Source of the DNA: JBHJGM01 sp964405825
Lineage (GTDB): Bacteria; Verrucomicrobiota; Verrucomicrobiia; Opitutales; JBHJGM01
Length of the DNA stretch: 10,556 bases
Direction: 5' to 3'
NCBI GenBank assembly: GCA_964405825.1
Contig: CAYOPI010000096.1
Span: 1-10,556 of the forward strand
Positions within the stretch are counted from its first letter, which is position 1. Each line of letters starts with the position of its first letter. Under the pieces are notes generated by a model. The model saw nothing but the letters and a program-made list of their open reading frames with translations. It had not been told where the DNA came from and searched no databases. This document shows positions 1 through 8,717 of this stretch, one piece after another. The position numbers and the translations under genes are program-made.

Positions 1-1967
<1,967 letters not shown>

Positions 1968-2017
1968 CGCAGAGGTGAGTTCTCTCTGTTAAGGATTTTG
2001 GTATTAGCCCCTGTCAT

Positions 2018-2036
2018 TCAGGCAGGTTCAGCCTGA
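2018..2036. promoter_or_regulatory. Small inverted repeat in the ppdK leader
   Basis: TCAGGC (2018-2023) and GCCTGA (2031-2036) are perfect inverted copies around a 7-nt loop. The repeat lies between the candidate ppdK promoter and the ppdK start, so it could be an operator half-site pair or a leader hairpin. It is short enough to occur by chance in GC-rich DNA. Confidence 0.25.
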
Positions 2037-2049
2037 TAAAGAAGAGCGC

Positions 2050-2079
2050 ATGAAAAGGGCAGTACACCGGGGGTGTCAA
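2050..2079 (-). promoter_or_regulatory. Candidate sigma70-type promoter for ppdK
   Basis: On the minus strand a perfect TTGACA (2079 to 2074) is followed after 18 nt by TTTCAT (2055 to 2050), which matches four of six consensus -10 bases. It would start transcription near 2043 and give a leader of about 75 nt that contains the small inverted repeat at 2018-2036. The -35 box is good and the -10 is weak, so this is only a candidate. Confidence 0.35.
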
Positions 2080-2142
2080 TGGATATTGGGATGGCGGGCG
2101 CAGCGGACTTCCAATTTGCCAAAACCTGCGCATTTTGCGCGG

Positions 2143-2149
2143 TATAGAT
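2143..2149 (+). promoter_or_regulatory. Candidate -10 element just upstream of tatC
   Basis: TATAGAT lies 10 nt before the tatC ATG (2160). A TTGCCA at 2116-2121 is the best -35 look-alike, but its 21-nt spacing is too long to be convincing. If this -10 is used, transcription would start at about 2155-2157 and the message would be nearly leaderless, which fits the lack of any Shine-Dalgarno before tatC. Confidence 0.3.
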
Positions 2150-2159
2150 CCGCGTTGGT

Positions 2160-3014
2160 ATGACCCAGTTGCCCCCCATCAACGAACCTGACCCGGCCCC
2201 CCTGGCCGAGCGCGAAGCGGACTCTCCGTCCAACCGTGGTGCCGGGGAGATGAGCCTGCTCGAGCACCTGGAGGAGCTGCGCACGGTCCTGATTCGCTCG
2301 CTGGCCGTCCTGGTGGTGGGCTGCTGCGTGGCCGGGGCCCTCTTTACCGAAATATCCGAAGCCCTGCAGTACCCGCTGAAAGTGGCCCTGGATACGGATG
2401 ACCCCGAAGTGGTGAAGGGATTCCTGCGGACGTTTTCGCCCTACGCGGTCTTCAGTCTGCTGCTTCAGATCATTGTCTACGGAGGTGCCGCGCTGGCCTC
2501 GCCGTTCATCCTGTACTTTATCGGAACGTTTCTGCTGCCCGCGCTCAATCCGAAGGAGAAGCGCATTCTCCTGCCGGGAATTCTCGCCGGGACGCTGCTC
2601 TTCATTGCGGGGGCGGCCTTCGCCTTTTTCGTGGTCCAGCCGCTGGCCCTGAGGGTGTCCTTCGAGTTCAACGAGATGGCCGGCACGACCGAGAATTGGG
2701 GTGCGCTGGATTACTACAGCGGCGTTATCCTGCTGACGTTGGGGATGGGCGCGGGCTTCGAGTTTCCGCTGCTGCTGGTGATCCTGCAGTACCTCGGGGT
2801 GCTCACGCCCGATCAGCTCAAGCGCGGGTGGCGCTGGGCGCTGCTGGTCATCCTGATCTGCTCGGCCCTGCTGACGCCGGCGGACATCGTTTCGATGGTT
2901 GTGGCGGCGATCCCGCTGTCGCTGCTCTACGTCGGCTCGATTGTCGTGGGTCGCTGGGTCGTCAAGGCCAGGCAGAAGCGTGACGCCGCCTTCTGGGCCG
3001 AAGACGAAGACTAG
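2160..3014 (+). CDS. tatC: Sec-independent (twin-arginine) protein translocase subunit TatC
   Basis: Core receptor of the Tat pathway in the inner membrane; it binds twin-arginine signal peptides and recruits TatA/TatB to export folded proteins. The 284-residue product has six hydrophobic segments (about 43-63, 97-121, 136-160, 186-208, 224-240 and 243-262). Family landmarks are present: MSLLEHLEELR at 31-41 (Glu39 matches E. coli Glu15), LLPALNPKEKR with Glu133 (E. coli Glu103), GAGFEFPL with Glu201 (E. coli Glu170), and LTPADIVS with Asp242 (E. coli Asp211). A 30-residue proline- and acid-rich, probably disordered N-terminal tail precedes the conserved core. An ATG at 2250 would start exactly at the core, but its only purine-rich run abuts the codon, so I kept 2160. 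No tatA or tatB is in view. The gene ends tail-to-tail on the minus-strand gene, with overlapping stop codons. Confidence 0.95.
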   Translation: MTQLPPINEPDPAPLAEREADSPSNRGAGEMSLLEHLEELRTVLIRSLAVLVVGCCVAGALFTEISEALQYPLKVALDTDDPEVVKGFLRTFSPYAVFSLLLQIIVYGGAALASPFILYFIGTFLLPALNPKEKRILLPGILAGTLLFIAGAAFAFFVVQPLALRVSFEFNEMAGTTENWGALDYYSGVILLTLGMGAGFEFPLLLVILQYLGVLTPDQLKRGWRWALLVILICSALLTPADIVSMVVAAIPLSLLYVGSIVVGRWVVKARQKRDAAFWAEDED

Positions 3015-3304
3015 CTCTGCCCCGGCTCGGGCTTGGCTTCTTTCGCGGCGTCTTTCTGCTTGTGGTCGACCAGGGTGACGCGGAACAGACCCAGGGCCAT
3101 CCAGAAGACCATCGTCAGGCAGAGCGCGGTGGCTCCCGAGAACAGGTACAGGAAGTTCGTCTCGTGACCGGGCACGTGCGGCGGCAGCACCACAAAGGTA
3201 AAGACCAGGAAGAAGACCAGGGAGAGGGCCAGGTCGATCACCACGCCGGGCTTCGACAGCAGCTTGTGGCTCTGGTCCTCACGGGGTTGCTCAGCATCAG
3301 ACAT
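3011..3304 (-). CDS. Small two-helix membrane protein, function unknown
   Basis: Not a family I recognise. The 97-residue product has a charged N-terminus (1-20), a first hydrophobic helix at about 21-40 that ends in a PPHVPGH turn, a second at about 51-76, and a highly charged lysine/glutamate-rich tail (77-97). This fits a hairpin with both ends in the cytoplasm. I chose the ATG at 3304 over one 12 codons upstream because the extra residues look non-coding and because a GGAG sits about 10 nt before 3304. The gene lies 69 bp downstream of the SGNH hydrolase on the same strand and may be co-transcribed. Its TAG overlaps the tatC TAG through a shared CTAG. The clear helix-loop-helix pattern and charged ends make it a credible gene. 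Confidence 0.7.
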   Translation of the reverse strand: MSDAEQPREDQSHKLLSKPGVVIDLALSLVFFLVFTFVVLPPHVPGHETNFLYLFSGATALCLTMVFWMALGLFRVTLVDHKQKDAAKEAKPEPGQS

Positions 3305-3373
3305 CGCCCCAAGCCAAGGCTCCGCAGAGGCAGGTGTCAAACCCTGGTATGGGTCGGGAATGGCCTTGCCGAC

Positions 3374-4024
3374 TCAACCGCCACCCACGGCCTGGAGCCA
3401 GTGCTCGGCCATCAGCATGTGGCCGGACGGGGTGGGGTGGACCCCGTCGTGCGCCCAGAAGGCGGGTTCGCGCCGCGTGCAGGCGGCCGCGTAGATGCCA
3501 TCGAAGGGGACCAGGACTGCCTCGAACTCCCGCGCCAGTTCGCGCACGACCTGAATCTTCGCGTCGAGATCGGTCCGCCAGCCCGCGCGGTCGGGCGGGT
3601 ACGGGACGACGAAGGGCTCGCAGAGGATGAGGCGGGCGCCGGTGCCTTCGCGGGTGCGCTCCAGCAGCTCCCGATACCCGCGGGCGTAGTCCTCGGTGCG
3701 GGTGGGGTCGTTTGCGTCGAAGGCCCGCCAGACGTCGTTGATGCCGATCAGGACGCTGACCCAGTCTGGCTTGAGGACCAGACAATCCTTTTTCCAGCGC
3801 TTGAGCAGGTCGGGGACGCGGTCGCCGCTGATGCCGCGGTTGTGAAAGCGAAGGCCCAACTCGGGAAAACGCACCTGCAGACGGCTGGCCGCCATCATCG
3901 CGTAGCCGAAGCCCAGGCCGTGCTCGCCGTCGGGGGCGTCGCGGTTGCGTCCCGCATCGGTGATGCTGTCTCCCTGAAAAAGGATCGTCTGGCCGGGAGA
4001 GAAGCGGAGGGAAGGCGTCTGCAT
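3374..4024 (-). CDS. SGNH/GDSL-family hydrolase (esterase/lipase type)
   Basis: Predicted serine hydrolase of 216 residues cleaving an ester, probably an acetyl or acyl group on a carbohydrate or lipid; the substrate cannot be read from the sequence. The blocks are in order: block I FQGDSIT with nucleophile Ser20; block II NRGISGDRV (62-70) supplying the oxyanion-hole Gly; block III GIND with Asn96; and block V DGVHPTPSGH with Asp193 and His196. All catalytic residues are present. No signal peptide is visible, so it is probably cytoplasmic. The start at 4024 lies just before the conserved first strand (TILFQGDS), leaving a short leader normal for the family. It is the first gene of a leftward pair with the small membrane protein and has a reasonable promoter upstream. 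Confidence 0.93.
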   Translation of the reverse strand: MQTPSLRFSPGQTILFQGDSITDAGRNRDAPDGEHGLGFGYAMMAASRLQVRFPELGLRFHNRGISGDRVPDLLKRWKKDCLVLKPDWVSVLIGINDVWRAFDANDPTRTEDYARGYRELLERTREGTGARLILCEPFVVPYPPDRAGWRTDLDAKIQVVRELAREFEAVLVPFDGIYAAACTRREPAFWAHDGVHPTPSGHMLMAEHWLQAVGGG

Positions 4025-4083
4025 GTCAAGTCGAGGCGGAATAAACAGCGTCGCGGGGGACTCGGGCCTGCATCCAAGTGCCT

Positions 4084-4112
4084 TTTACAATTGTGGCGAG
4101 GCGAAATGCCAA
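4084..4112 (-). promoter_or_regulatory. Candidate promoter for the SGNH hydrolase gene
   Basis: On the minus strand TTGGCA (4112 to 4107, five of six consensus bases) is followed after exactly 17 nt by TGTAAA (4089 to 4084, four of six). Transcription would start near 4077, about 53 nt before the ATG at 4024. It lies in the 119-bp divergent spacer, in which I found no equally good rightward promoter for the YHS gene. Confidence 0.45.
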
Positions 4113-4143
4113 GTTTGCTCGCCCCTGATTTCCAGATCGACTC

Positions 4144-4701
4144 ATGAAGCTGCCCACCGTTCAACCATCGCGTCCCTGGCGCCTGTCGGGACTTTTCGTG
4201 CTGGCCCTGCTCGCCTCCGCCACCACCGCGCTGGCCTTTCGCCCGGTCGCCGGCAGCGGCAAGGAACGCCTCGCTGTGGGCGGGCACGACGTGGTGGCCT
4301 ATCATACCGAGGGCAAGGCCCGGACCGGCCACGTGCTCTACCGCATGGAGTGGGAGGGCGCCGTCTGGCAGTTCCACAGCCGCGAGAACCTCATCGCCTT
4401 CCGCAAGGCCCCGCGCAAGTTCGCGCCGGTCTTTGGCGGCTACTGCACCGTGAGCGTGGCCGACGCAAAGACCACCTACGTCTGCTCGGGCAAGCATTTC
4501 CTCATTCACGAGGGGGAACTGTACATCGCCGGCTCGTCGGACGCGCTCAAGCAGATGCGCAAGGACCCCAAGGCCTACATCGCCCGCGCCCAGCCCACCT
4601 GGGACGGCTGGGTGAAGGACTACGAAGAGGCCCAGCGCGAAGCCGGCGAGGGCGAGGCCACCTCCCCCGACGTCCCGGCCGAGGCCGAGGCCAACACCTG
4701 A
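4144..4701 (+). CDS. Exported YHS-domain protein
   Basis: Secreted or membrane-released protein of 185 residues. A Sec-type signal peptide is visible: basic n-region (Arg10, Arg13), hydrophobic core about 15-29, and TTALA before a likely cut after Ala31. No twin arginine is present. The mature part is a YHS domain (about 42-130): VGGHDVVAYHTEGKA at 45-59, then WEGAVWQFHSRENLIAF, then KFAPVFGGYC with Cys101. A second Cys is at 114. The tail (160-185) is acidic and alanine-rich. YHS domains are small metal-associated modules, and exported stand-alone versions like this are common but biochemically undefined. Metal or redox handling in the periplasm is a family-level inference. No Shine-Dalgarno is evident at the ATG. 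The DinB-like gene starts 50 bp downstream. Confidence 0.9.
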   Translation: MKLPTVQPSRPWRLSGLFVLALLASATTALAFRPVAGSGKERLAVGGHDVVAYHTEGKARTGHVLYRMEWEGAVWQFHSRENLIAFRKAPRKFAPVFGGYCTVSVADAKTTYVCSGKHFLIHEGELYIAGSSDALKQMRKDPKAYIARAQPTWDGWVKDYEEAQREAGEGEATSPDVPAEAEANT

Positions 4702-4751
4702 GCACCTGTTGCGGTGCGCCCGCGCGCGCTCAATCCATTTAGACCTGAACA

Positions 4752-5279
4752 ATGATTGCACTGATTGACGACAACATCGCCATCCTGCGCCAGGGGGTGG
4801 ACCTGCTCGAGCGAATGTCCGCCGAGCAGTACAACCGCCGCTTCCCGGTCTGCTTTAACAGCTCGGTGGGCGGCCACATCCGGCATAACTTCGACCACGT
4901 GCTGAACTTCGTGGGCGGTTGGCCCGAGGGCTTTGTCGACTACGATGCGCGTCAGCGCAATCCGCTGGTCGAAAGCGACCCGCAGGCCTCGGCCCGGGCC
5001 CTGGAGGCGGTCATCGACCGTCTGCGCTCGATGCCGGCCGACGCCCTCGAGAACCCGGTGCGCGTGAAAATGGACAGCGGCGGCGAGGAGGATGCCGACT
5101 GCTGGAGCCAGAGCACGGTGCGCCGCGAACTGCAGTTTCTGATCAGCCACACCGTTCACCACTACGCGCTCATCGCCACTTTGTGCGCGCTGATGGAGGT
5201 GCCCGTCGCCCCGGATTTCGGAGTCGCTCCGTCCACCCTGCGTTTCCAACGCAGCCAGGCCGTGGCCAAGCCCTCCTGA
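4752..5279 (+). CDS. DinB-superfamily protein (putative metal-dependent, four-helix bundle)
   Basis: Cytoplasmic protein of 175 residues, mostly helical. The superfamily fold is a four-helix bundle with a histidine-coordinated metal. Here the first His cluster is GGHIRHNFDHV (His42, His45, His49) and the second is SHTVHHYALIA (His133, His136, His137), the spacing seen in members that retain the metal site. Characterised relatives include bacillithiol S-transferases and mycothiol-dependent isomerases, but the thiol and substrate used here cannot be inferred. The name comes from DNA-damage-inducible DinB of Bacillus; it is not the E. coli DinB polymerase. The gene sits 50 bp after the YHS gene and 29 bp before the NRDE gene, suggesting one transcript. 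It has no clear Shine-Dalgarno. Confidence 0.87.
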   Translation: MIALIDDNIAILRQGVDLLERMSAEQYNRRFPVCFNSSVGGHIRHNFDHVLNFVGGWPEGFVDYDARQRNPLVESDPQASARALEAVIDRLRSMPADALENPVRVKMDSGGEEDADCWSQSTVRRELQFLISHTVHHYALIATLCALMEVPVAPDFGVAPSTLRFQRSQAVAKPS

Positions 5280-5308
5280 ACCGCCCCAACCGCTTCCCTC
5301 CAAAAACC

Positions 5309-6079
5309 ATGTGTACGGCGACGTGGTGGCATCAGCCCGGTGGCTACACGCTCTTCTTCAACCGCGACGAGCTGAAGCAACGCGCCGAGGCGTTGCCCCC
5401 GCAGCTCTTTGAGACGGACGGAGTCGAGTACCTGTCACCAACCGATCCCGAGGGCGGGGGGACCTGGCTGGCCGTCAATGCGCACGGCCTCACCCTGGCC
5501 CTGGTGAATCACTACCCGGAAAACGACTTCGTGCCGACGGAGACTGACCGACGCAGTCGCGGCACCCTCGTGCGCGAGCTGGCCGGGCACTCTGAAACGC
5601 TCGAGGTGCTGGCGACGTTGGGCCGGTTGCCCGAAAGCGAGCTGCGCCGGTATCCGCCCTTTTATCTCCTGGCGCTGGGTCCGAACCAGCCCGACGCGCT
5701 GACCACCTGGAACGGCGAGACGCGTACCCTGCGCGAAGGCCGCGCCGTCGTTCAGCCGATCACCGGCTCGTCTTTTGATTCGCGGCGCATCGTTGCCTGT
5801 CGGCAGGCTGCCTTTGGCGATGTGTTTGGCGCTGCCGAAGCGTCCCTCAACGACAGCGCGCTGCATCGCCGCTACCACCACCGGCACGACCCCCAGCGCG
5901 GTGCCGCATCCGTCCTGATGGAACGCCCCGATGCCCGTACGGTCTCTTACGCCGAGGTCCGGGTGACGCCACAGGAGGTGGTTCTGCACTACGCCCCGCG
6001 CCGTGACGCCGACCTCGCCTTTGGACCGGCGAGCGTGCACTCGCTGAGCCGGCGAACGCCCGCCGTGGCGCTTGGCTGA
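5309..6079 (+). CDS. NRDE-family (TANGO2-like) protein
   Basis: Product of 256 residues. The start is set by the family signature MC at the very N-terminus, which puts Cys at position 2, where the related Ntn-hydrolase fold carries its nucleophile. The same frame is open upstream to 4919, but that stretch overlaps the DinB-like gene and is not coding. The Asn-Arg-Asp-Glu motif occurs in FFNRDELKQR (18-21), followed by EGGGTWLAVNAHGLTLALVN (48-67), both hallmark regions. The remainder (GSSFDSRR; SVLMERPDARTVSYAEV) also follows the family plan. Animal TANGO2/HRG-9 members have been linked to haem trafficking and lipid metabolism; the bacterial role is not established. It stands 29 bp after the DinB-like gene and 20 bp before the fusion gene, so co-transcription is likely. 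Confidence 0.9.
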   Translation: MCTATWWHQPGGYTLFFNRDELKQRAEALPPQLFETDGVEYLSPTDPEGGGTWLAVNAHGLTLALVNHYPENDFVPTETDRRSRGTLVRELAGHSETLEVLATLGRLPESELRRYPPFYLLALGPNQPDALTTWNGETRTLREGRAVVQPITGSSFDSRRIVACRQAAFGDVFGAAEASLNDSALHRRYHHRHDPQRGAASVLMERPDARTVSYAEVRVTPQEVVLHYAPRRDADLAFGPASVHSLSRRTPAVALG

Positions 6080-6083
6080 GTCC

Positions 6084-6088
6084 GAGGA
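6084..6088 (+). promoter_or_regulatory. Ribosome binding site of the fusion gene
   Basis: GAGGA, 11 nt before the ATG at 6100 and 4 nt after the NRDE stop codon. It is the clearest Shine-Dalgarno among the rightward genes and supports this start. Confidence 0.5.
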
Positions 6089-6099
6089 TTCCTGACGCG

Positions 6100-8706
6100 A
6101 TGAAGCGGCTCCGCCTCTGGCTGTTGGGCGTGTTTGCGCTGTTGCTGCTGGCCTCCCACCTCACCCGCTGGGTTTCGCCGACGCAGCCCGTCCGCCAGCC
6201 CGGACAGGTTGTAGTCACGTTGCCGGCCTTTGCTGCGGACGGTCCGGAAGCTCTTCCGGAGGCCGTCGAGGTGGCCTACCGTGACCTGCGCCTGGCCGAC
6301 GATCCCGAGGCTCCCGTTCTCGTGCTCGTCCACGGCAGTCCGGTGGCCTCCTCCGCGCTGGACAACCTCATCACGCAGCTGGAAGGCGACTACCGGCTCA
6401 TCGTGCCGGATTTGCCCGGCTTTGGAGGAAGCCGCCTCGACGTGCCCGACTACTCCATCAGGGCGCACGCGCGTTACGTGCTCGCGCTGCTGGACTCGCT
6501 GGAGATCGAGCAGGCGCACTTCATTGGCTACAGCATGGGCGGGGGCGTCATCCTCAACCTCGCCGACCTCGCCCCCGAACGCGTGCAGTCGCTGGGCATG
6601 ATTGCCGCCATCGGTGTGCAGGAGCTGGAGATGCTCGGCGACTACACCCTCAACCACGCCCTCTACGGCGCGCAGACGGCCTTCTTCTGGCTCGCCCGCG
6701 AGGGCCTGCCGCACTTCGGCTACCTCGACAACACCATCCTCGGCTACAACTACGCGCGCAACTTCATGGACACCGACCAGCGGCCGTTGCGCGGGATGTT
6801 GCAGCGCTACGAAGGCCCCATGCTGATCCTGCACGGCGAGACCGATGCCTTCGTGCCGCCGGTCGCCGCCCTTGAGCATCAGCGACTCGTTCCGCAGGCA
6901 CGGCTGGAGTTCTTCGACGGCGGCCACCTCGTTCCGGTCATGGAGCCTTACGTCATGACGGATTGGATACACGCCTTTATCCGGGAGGCCGAGAACGGTG
7001 ATGGCGTGACCCGGGCTGACGTCTCCGAGGAGGACCGCGACCGCGCCCTCGAGCCGATGCCCGCCTACATGCGAGCAGTCGACGGCTTCGGGCTTACTCT
7101 GATGCTCCTGGCACTCTTCGTGGGAACGCAGCTGACCGAGGATCTGACCACGATCGGCGCGGGTATCCTGGCCGCGCGCGGGGTGGTTCCGTTCTGGCCG
7201 GCGGTGGGGGCTTGTCTGCTGGGCATCTTTGTGGGGGATATGATGCTCTACCTGGCCGGGCGTCTCTTCGGGCGGCGCGCCCTGCGGCACAAACCCCTGC
7301 GCTGGATCCTCTCCGAACGCGACGTCCAGCGCAGCGAGCGCTGGTTCCGGCGGCGGGGCGCGTTGCTGATTCTGGGCAGCCGCTTCGTGCCGGGCAGCCG
7401 CGTGCCGGTGTACTTCACGGCTGGGCTGCTGCGTGTGCCGCTCTCGCGCTTCATTGTTTTCTTTGGCCTTGCGGCGGCCATCTGGACCCCGCTTCTGGCC
7501 GGGCTCGCGTTCTACGCCGGCAACTGGTTCCTGCAGCTGTTCCATGGTTTCGAGAGCTACGCGCTGCTGCTGGTTTTTGGCTTTGCCCTGGTGGTGATGA
7601 CGATCCTGCGCATCGTCCTGCCGCTGTTCTCGTGGAAGGGACGGCGGCTCCTGCGCGGAAGGCTGCGACGCTGGGTGCGCTGGGAGTACTGGCCGCTGCG
7701 CCTGTTCTACGCGCCGGTCTTCGCTTACATCTGGTATCTGGGATTCAAATACAGGTCGCAGACCGCCTTCACCGCCTGCAATCCCGCCATCCCCCAAAGC
7801 GGCATGATCGGCGAATCCAAGCAGCAGATCCTCCATGGCCTGCGCGGTGCCGGCGAGGCCCTGCCGCCCTGGACCGTCCTGCCGCTGGCAGACTCCCTCG
7901 AGCAACGCATCCAGGCGCTGCGAAGCTTTATGGCCGAGCACCAACTCTCCTGGCCGGTCGTGCTCAAGCCCGACCGCGGCGAACGTGGCCTGGGCGTGGT
8001 CAAGGCCGCCGACGAGACCGAGGCGCACACGGTGCTCGAAGCCGCCCGCGAGGATTTCATCGCGCAGCAGACCCTCTCAGGCCACGAGTACGGCGTCTTT
8101 TACTACCGCCTGCCCACCGAGACGAAGGGGCGCATTCTCGGCATCACCGACAAGCGCCTGCCCGCCGTGACGGGCGACGGCGAACGCACCCTGGAGGAAC
8201 TGATCCTTGCCGACGATCGCCTCCTGCCGATGGCGCGCTGGTTTCTCAAGTCCAACGAGGCCCGCCTGGATTGCGTGCCCGCCGTCGGCGAATCCGTGCG
8301 CCTGACCGAAGTCGGCACGCACTGCCGCGGCGCGGTTTTCCTCGACGGCATGGACCTGTGCACTCCCCAACTCGAAGACGCCGTCGACGCGATCGCCCGC
8401 TCCTACGAGGGTTTCAACTTCGGGCGCTTCGACTTCATGGTGCCGCACGCCCAGGCCCTCGGCGAGGGGCGCGACCTGCGCATCATCGAGCTCAATGGCG
8501 TCACCTCCGAAGTCACCTCCATCTACGATCCGCGCCACAGCGTCTGGCACGGCTGGCGGATGGTTTTTCGACAGTGGGACCTCGCCTTCCAGATTGGCCT
8601 GGCCGAGCGCAAGCGCGGCGCATCGACCGTTTCTCCGTGGTTTTTGCTGCGCCAGTGGTGGGAGGAGAGCCGGCGCGTGCAGAACGAAGTCGCCGCCGAA
8701 GGCTGA
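6100..8706 (+). CDS. Three-part membrane fusion: alpha/beta hydrolase - DedA/VTT - ATP-grasp ligase
   Basis: Single 868-residue chain. (1) Residues 5-21 form a membrane anchor with Lys/Arg before it. An alpha/beta hydrolase follows (about 55-297), with LVLVHGSP, the nucleophile elbow GYSMGG (Ser145), acid Asp249 in HGETDAF and His276 in GGHLVP. The triad is complete. (2) A DedA/VTT membrane domain spans about 326-511: acidic Glu347, GIFVGDMMLYLAGRLFGRRA (375-394), the SRFVPGSRVP motif (427-436), and helices near 450-478 and 486-510. (3) A basic stretch (513-528) and WPLRLFYAPVFAYIWYLGFK (531-550) lead to an ATP-grasp domain (about 560-830): GESKQQIL, VVLKPDRGERGLGV (Lys623), TGDGERTLEELI (691-702) and metal-ligand Asp778, Glu797 and Asn799. 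Charges suggest hydrolase outside and ligase inside. DedA proteins include undecaprenyl-phosphate and lipid transporters. The substrate of the ligase is unknown. No stop codon or frameshift breaks the chain. Confidence 0.92.
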   Translation: MKRLRLWLLGVFALLLLASHLTRWVSPTQPVRQPGQVVVTLPAFAADGPEALPEAVEVAYRDLRLADDPEAPVLVLVHGSPVASSALDNLITQLEGDYRLIVPDLPGFGGSRLDVPDYSIRAHARYVLALLDSLEIEQAHFIGYSMGGGVILNLADLAPERVQSLGMIAAIGVQELEMLGDYTLNHALYGAQTAFFWLAREGLPHFGYLDNTILGYNYARNFMDTDQRPLRGMLQRYEGPMLILHGETDAFVPPVAALEHQRLVPQARLEFFDGGHLVPVMEPYVMTDWIHAFIREAENGDGVTRADVSEEDRDRALEPMPAYMRAVDGFGLTLMLLALFVGTQLTEDLTTIGAGILAARGVVPFWPAVGACLLGIFVGDMMLYLAGRLFGRRALRHKPLRWILSERDVQRSERWFRRRGALLILGSRFVPGSRVPVYFTAGLLRVPLSRFIVFFGLAAAIWTPLLAGLAFYAGNWFLQLFHGFESYALLLVFGFALVVMTILRIVLPLFSWKGRRLLRGRLRRWVRWEYWPLRLFYAPVFAYIWYLGFKYRSQTAFTACNPAIPQSGMIGESKQQILHGLRGAGEALPPWTVLPLADSLEQRIQALRSFMAEHQLSWPVVLKPDRGERGLGVVKAADETEAHTVLEAAREDFIAQQTLSGHEYGVFYYRLPTETKGRILGITDKRLPAVTGDGERTLEELILADDRLLPMARWFLKSNEARLDCVPAVGESVRLTEVGTHCRGAVFLDGMDLCTPQLEDAVDAIARSYEGFNFGRFDFMVPHAQALGEGRDLRIIELNGVTSEVTSIYDPRHSVWHGWRMVFRQWDLAFQIGLAERKRGASTVSPWFLLRQWWEESRRVQNEVAAEG

Positions 8707-8717
8707 CCACGCCGGGG

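Noticed and set aside
2128..2140. GCGC-ATTTT-GCGC palindrome upstream of tatC
   Set aside because: The 4-bp arms are too short to separate from chance in GC-rich DNA, and it is not followed by a T-run.
3062..4147. Plus-strand 361-codon open frame opposite the SGNH hydrolase and small membrane gene
   Set aside because: The minus strand carries all SGNH catalytic blocks; the plus frame has no recognisable feature.
4144..4236. Tat signal on the YHS protein, suggested by the nearby tatC
   Set aside because: The n-region has separated single arginines (R10, R13) and no twin-arginine motif; it looks like an ordinary Sec signal.
4919..5308. In-frame upstream extension of the NRDE protein
   Set aside because: It overlaps the DinB-like gene in another frame and is Arg/Pro-rich, and the family requires the MC start at 5309.
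5989..8028. Long minus-strand open frame (679 codons) opposite the NRDE and fusion genes
   Set aside because: Its product is a low-complexity Gln/His/Arg/Glu-rich string with no motifs, while the opposite strand encodes three intact domains.
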